Origin: Aradus depressus
Lineage: Eukaryota > Arthropoda > Insecta > Hemiptera > Aradidae
Length of the DNA stretch: 64,000 nt
Assembly (NCBI GenBank): GCA_963662175.1
Contig: OY759218.1
Location: forward strand, 26,310,051-26,374,050
Reading direction: 5' to 3'
The translations under genes were made by a program, and so were the position numbers. Every line of letters begins with the position of its first letter. Position 1 is the stretch's first letter. Below are positions 63,840-64,000 of this stretch, one piece after another. Below the pieces are notes generated by a model, which searched no databases, was not told where the DNA came from, and saw only the letters and a list, made by a program, of their open reading frames with translations.

Positions 63840-64000
63840 AAATGGCTTTAACTACAAGGTCATATCGCCTACTACCAGAGCGCTCTTTCGTCACTCTAGT
63901 GGACATGAGCCCGACACTACTGTGGGAGTCTTAAATTTTGCCTACCCTAAGTTTTTATTCACCTAGGGCTATCGCTTAACGTCCCATCCAAAGGACAGTA
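63840..64000 (-). mobile_element. SINE body, reverse, cut by window edge
   Basis: CAAGGTCATATCGCCTACTA, CAGAGCGCTCTTTCG, TGTGGGAGTCTTAAATTTTG and GCTTAACGTCCCATCCAAAG match the body of the SINE at 36102-36418 in reverse. The tRNA-like head would lie beyond base 64000. Confidence 0.7.

Overview
The window is AT-rich eukaryotic DNA with scattered exons, long introns and dense transposon debris. It fits an insect (at least an arthropod) nuclear genome. The only host gene I can name is on the minus strand: the TEAD-family transcription factor scalloped (sd), the DNA-binding partner of Yorkie/YAP in Hippo signalling. Three coding exons are clear: 5117-5373 (acidic N-terminal part plus first half of the TEA domain), 919-1049 (second half of the TEA domain) and 1-146 (start of the post-TEA linker, running off the left edge). 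Three further minus-strand exon candidates (19987-20068, 61343-61391 and a possible first exon with promoter at about 62147-62330) suggest that the gene spans almost the whole window. Nearly everything between about 5.4 and 62 kb would then be sd intron. The start codon is not resolved.

The intronic DNA is almost entirely repeats. (1) The commonest is an unnamed modular family, here called Rep142. It has inverted TACTTCCCCAG/CTGGGGAAGTA ends, a palindrome outside one end, and an interior of repeated units of about 133-157 bp. One copy (38249-41390) has expanded to about 19 near-identical 142-bp units; another (35930-37470) has an independent 134-bp amplification. (2) Penelope-like remnants of several families carry hammerhead-ribozyme-like cores (CTGANGA, stem II, GAAA, then a short self-complementary stem III and a cleavable UH). 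Many form foldbacks with two motifs in opposite orientation, and one is a four-copy 185-bp tandem array. (3) Cut-and-paste elements include several pogo/Tigger derivatives, a hAT with 8-bp duplication, a piggyBac-like element in TTAA, a Harbinger-like element in TAA, a Mutator-like remnant and unclassified terminal-inverted-repeat elements. (4) Retroelements include Jockey-type and other LINE 3' fragments, RNase H fragments, a Ty3/gypsy RT scrap and a tRNA-headed SINE family.

Layout: 0-5.4 kb sd exons with nested repeats; 5.5-15.2 kb Rep142, Tigger and LINE scraps; 16-17.4 kb a TATCGATA cluster and a 29-bp minisatellite; 19.5-24.7 kb candidate exon, hAT, Tigger and foldback; 25-37.5 kb Rep142, LINE and SINE; 38.2-41.4 kb the 142-bp array; 41.7-43.7 kb a TIR element and the ribozyme-bearing array; 45.6-51.2 kb Mutator-like, LINE, long foldback and Harbinger-like elements; 53.7-54.8 kb piggyBac-like; 55.2-60.6 kb perfect foldback, two LINE remnants and a SINE; 61.3-62.4 kb candidate 5' exons of sd.

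Everything is read by eye. Family names rest on motifs, terminal repeats and target duplications, not on database searches.
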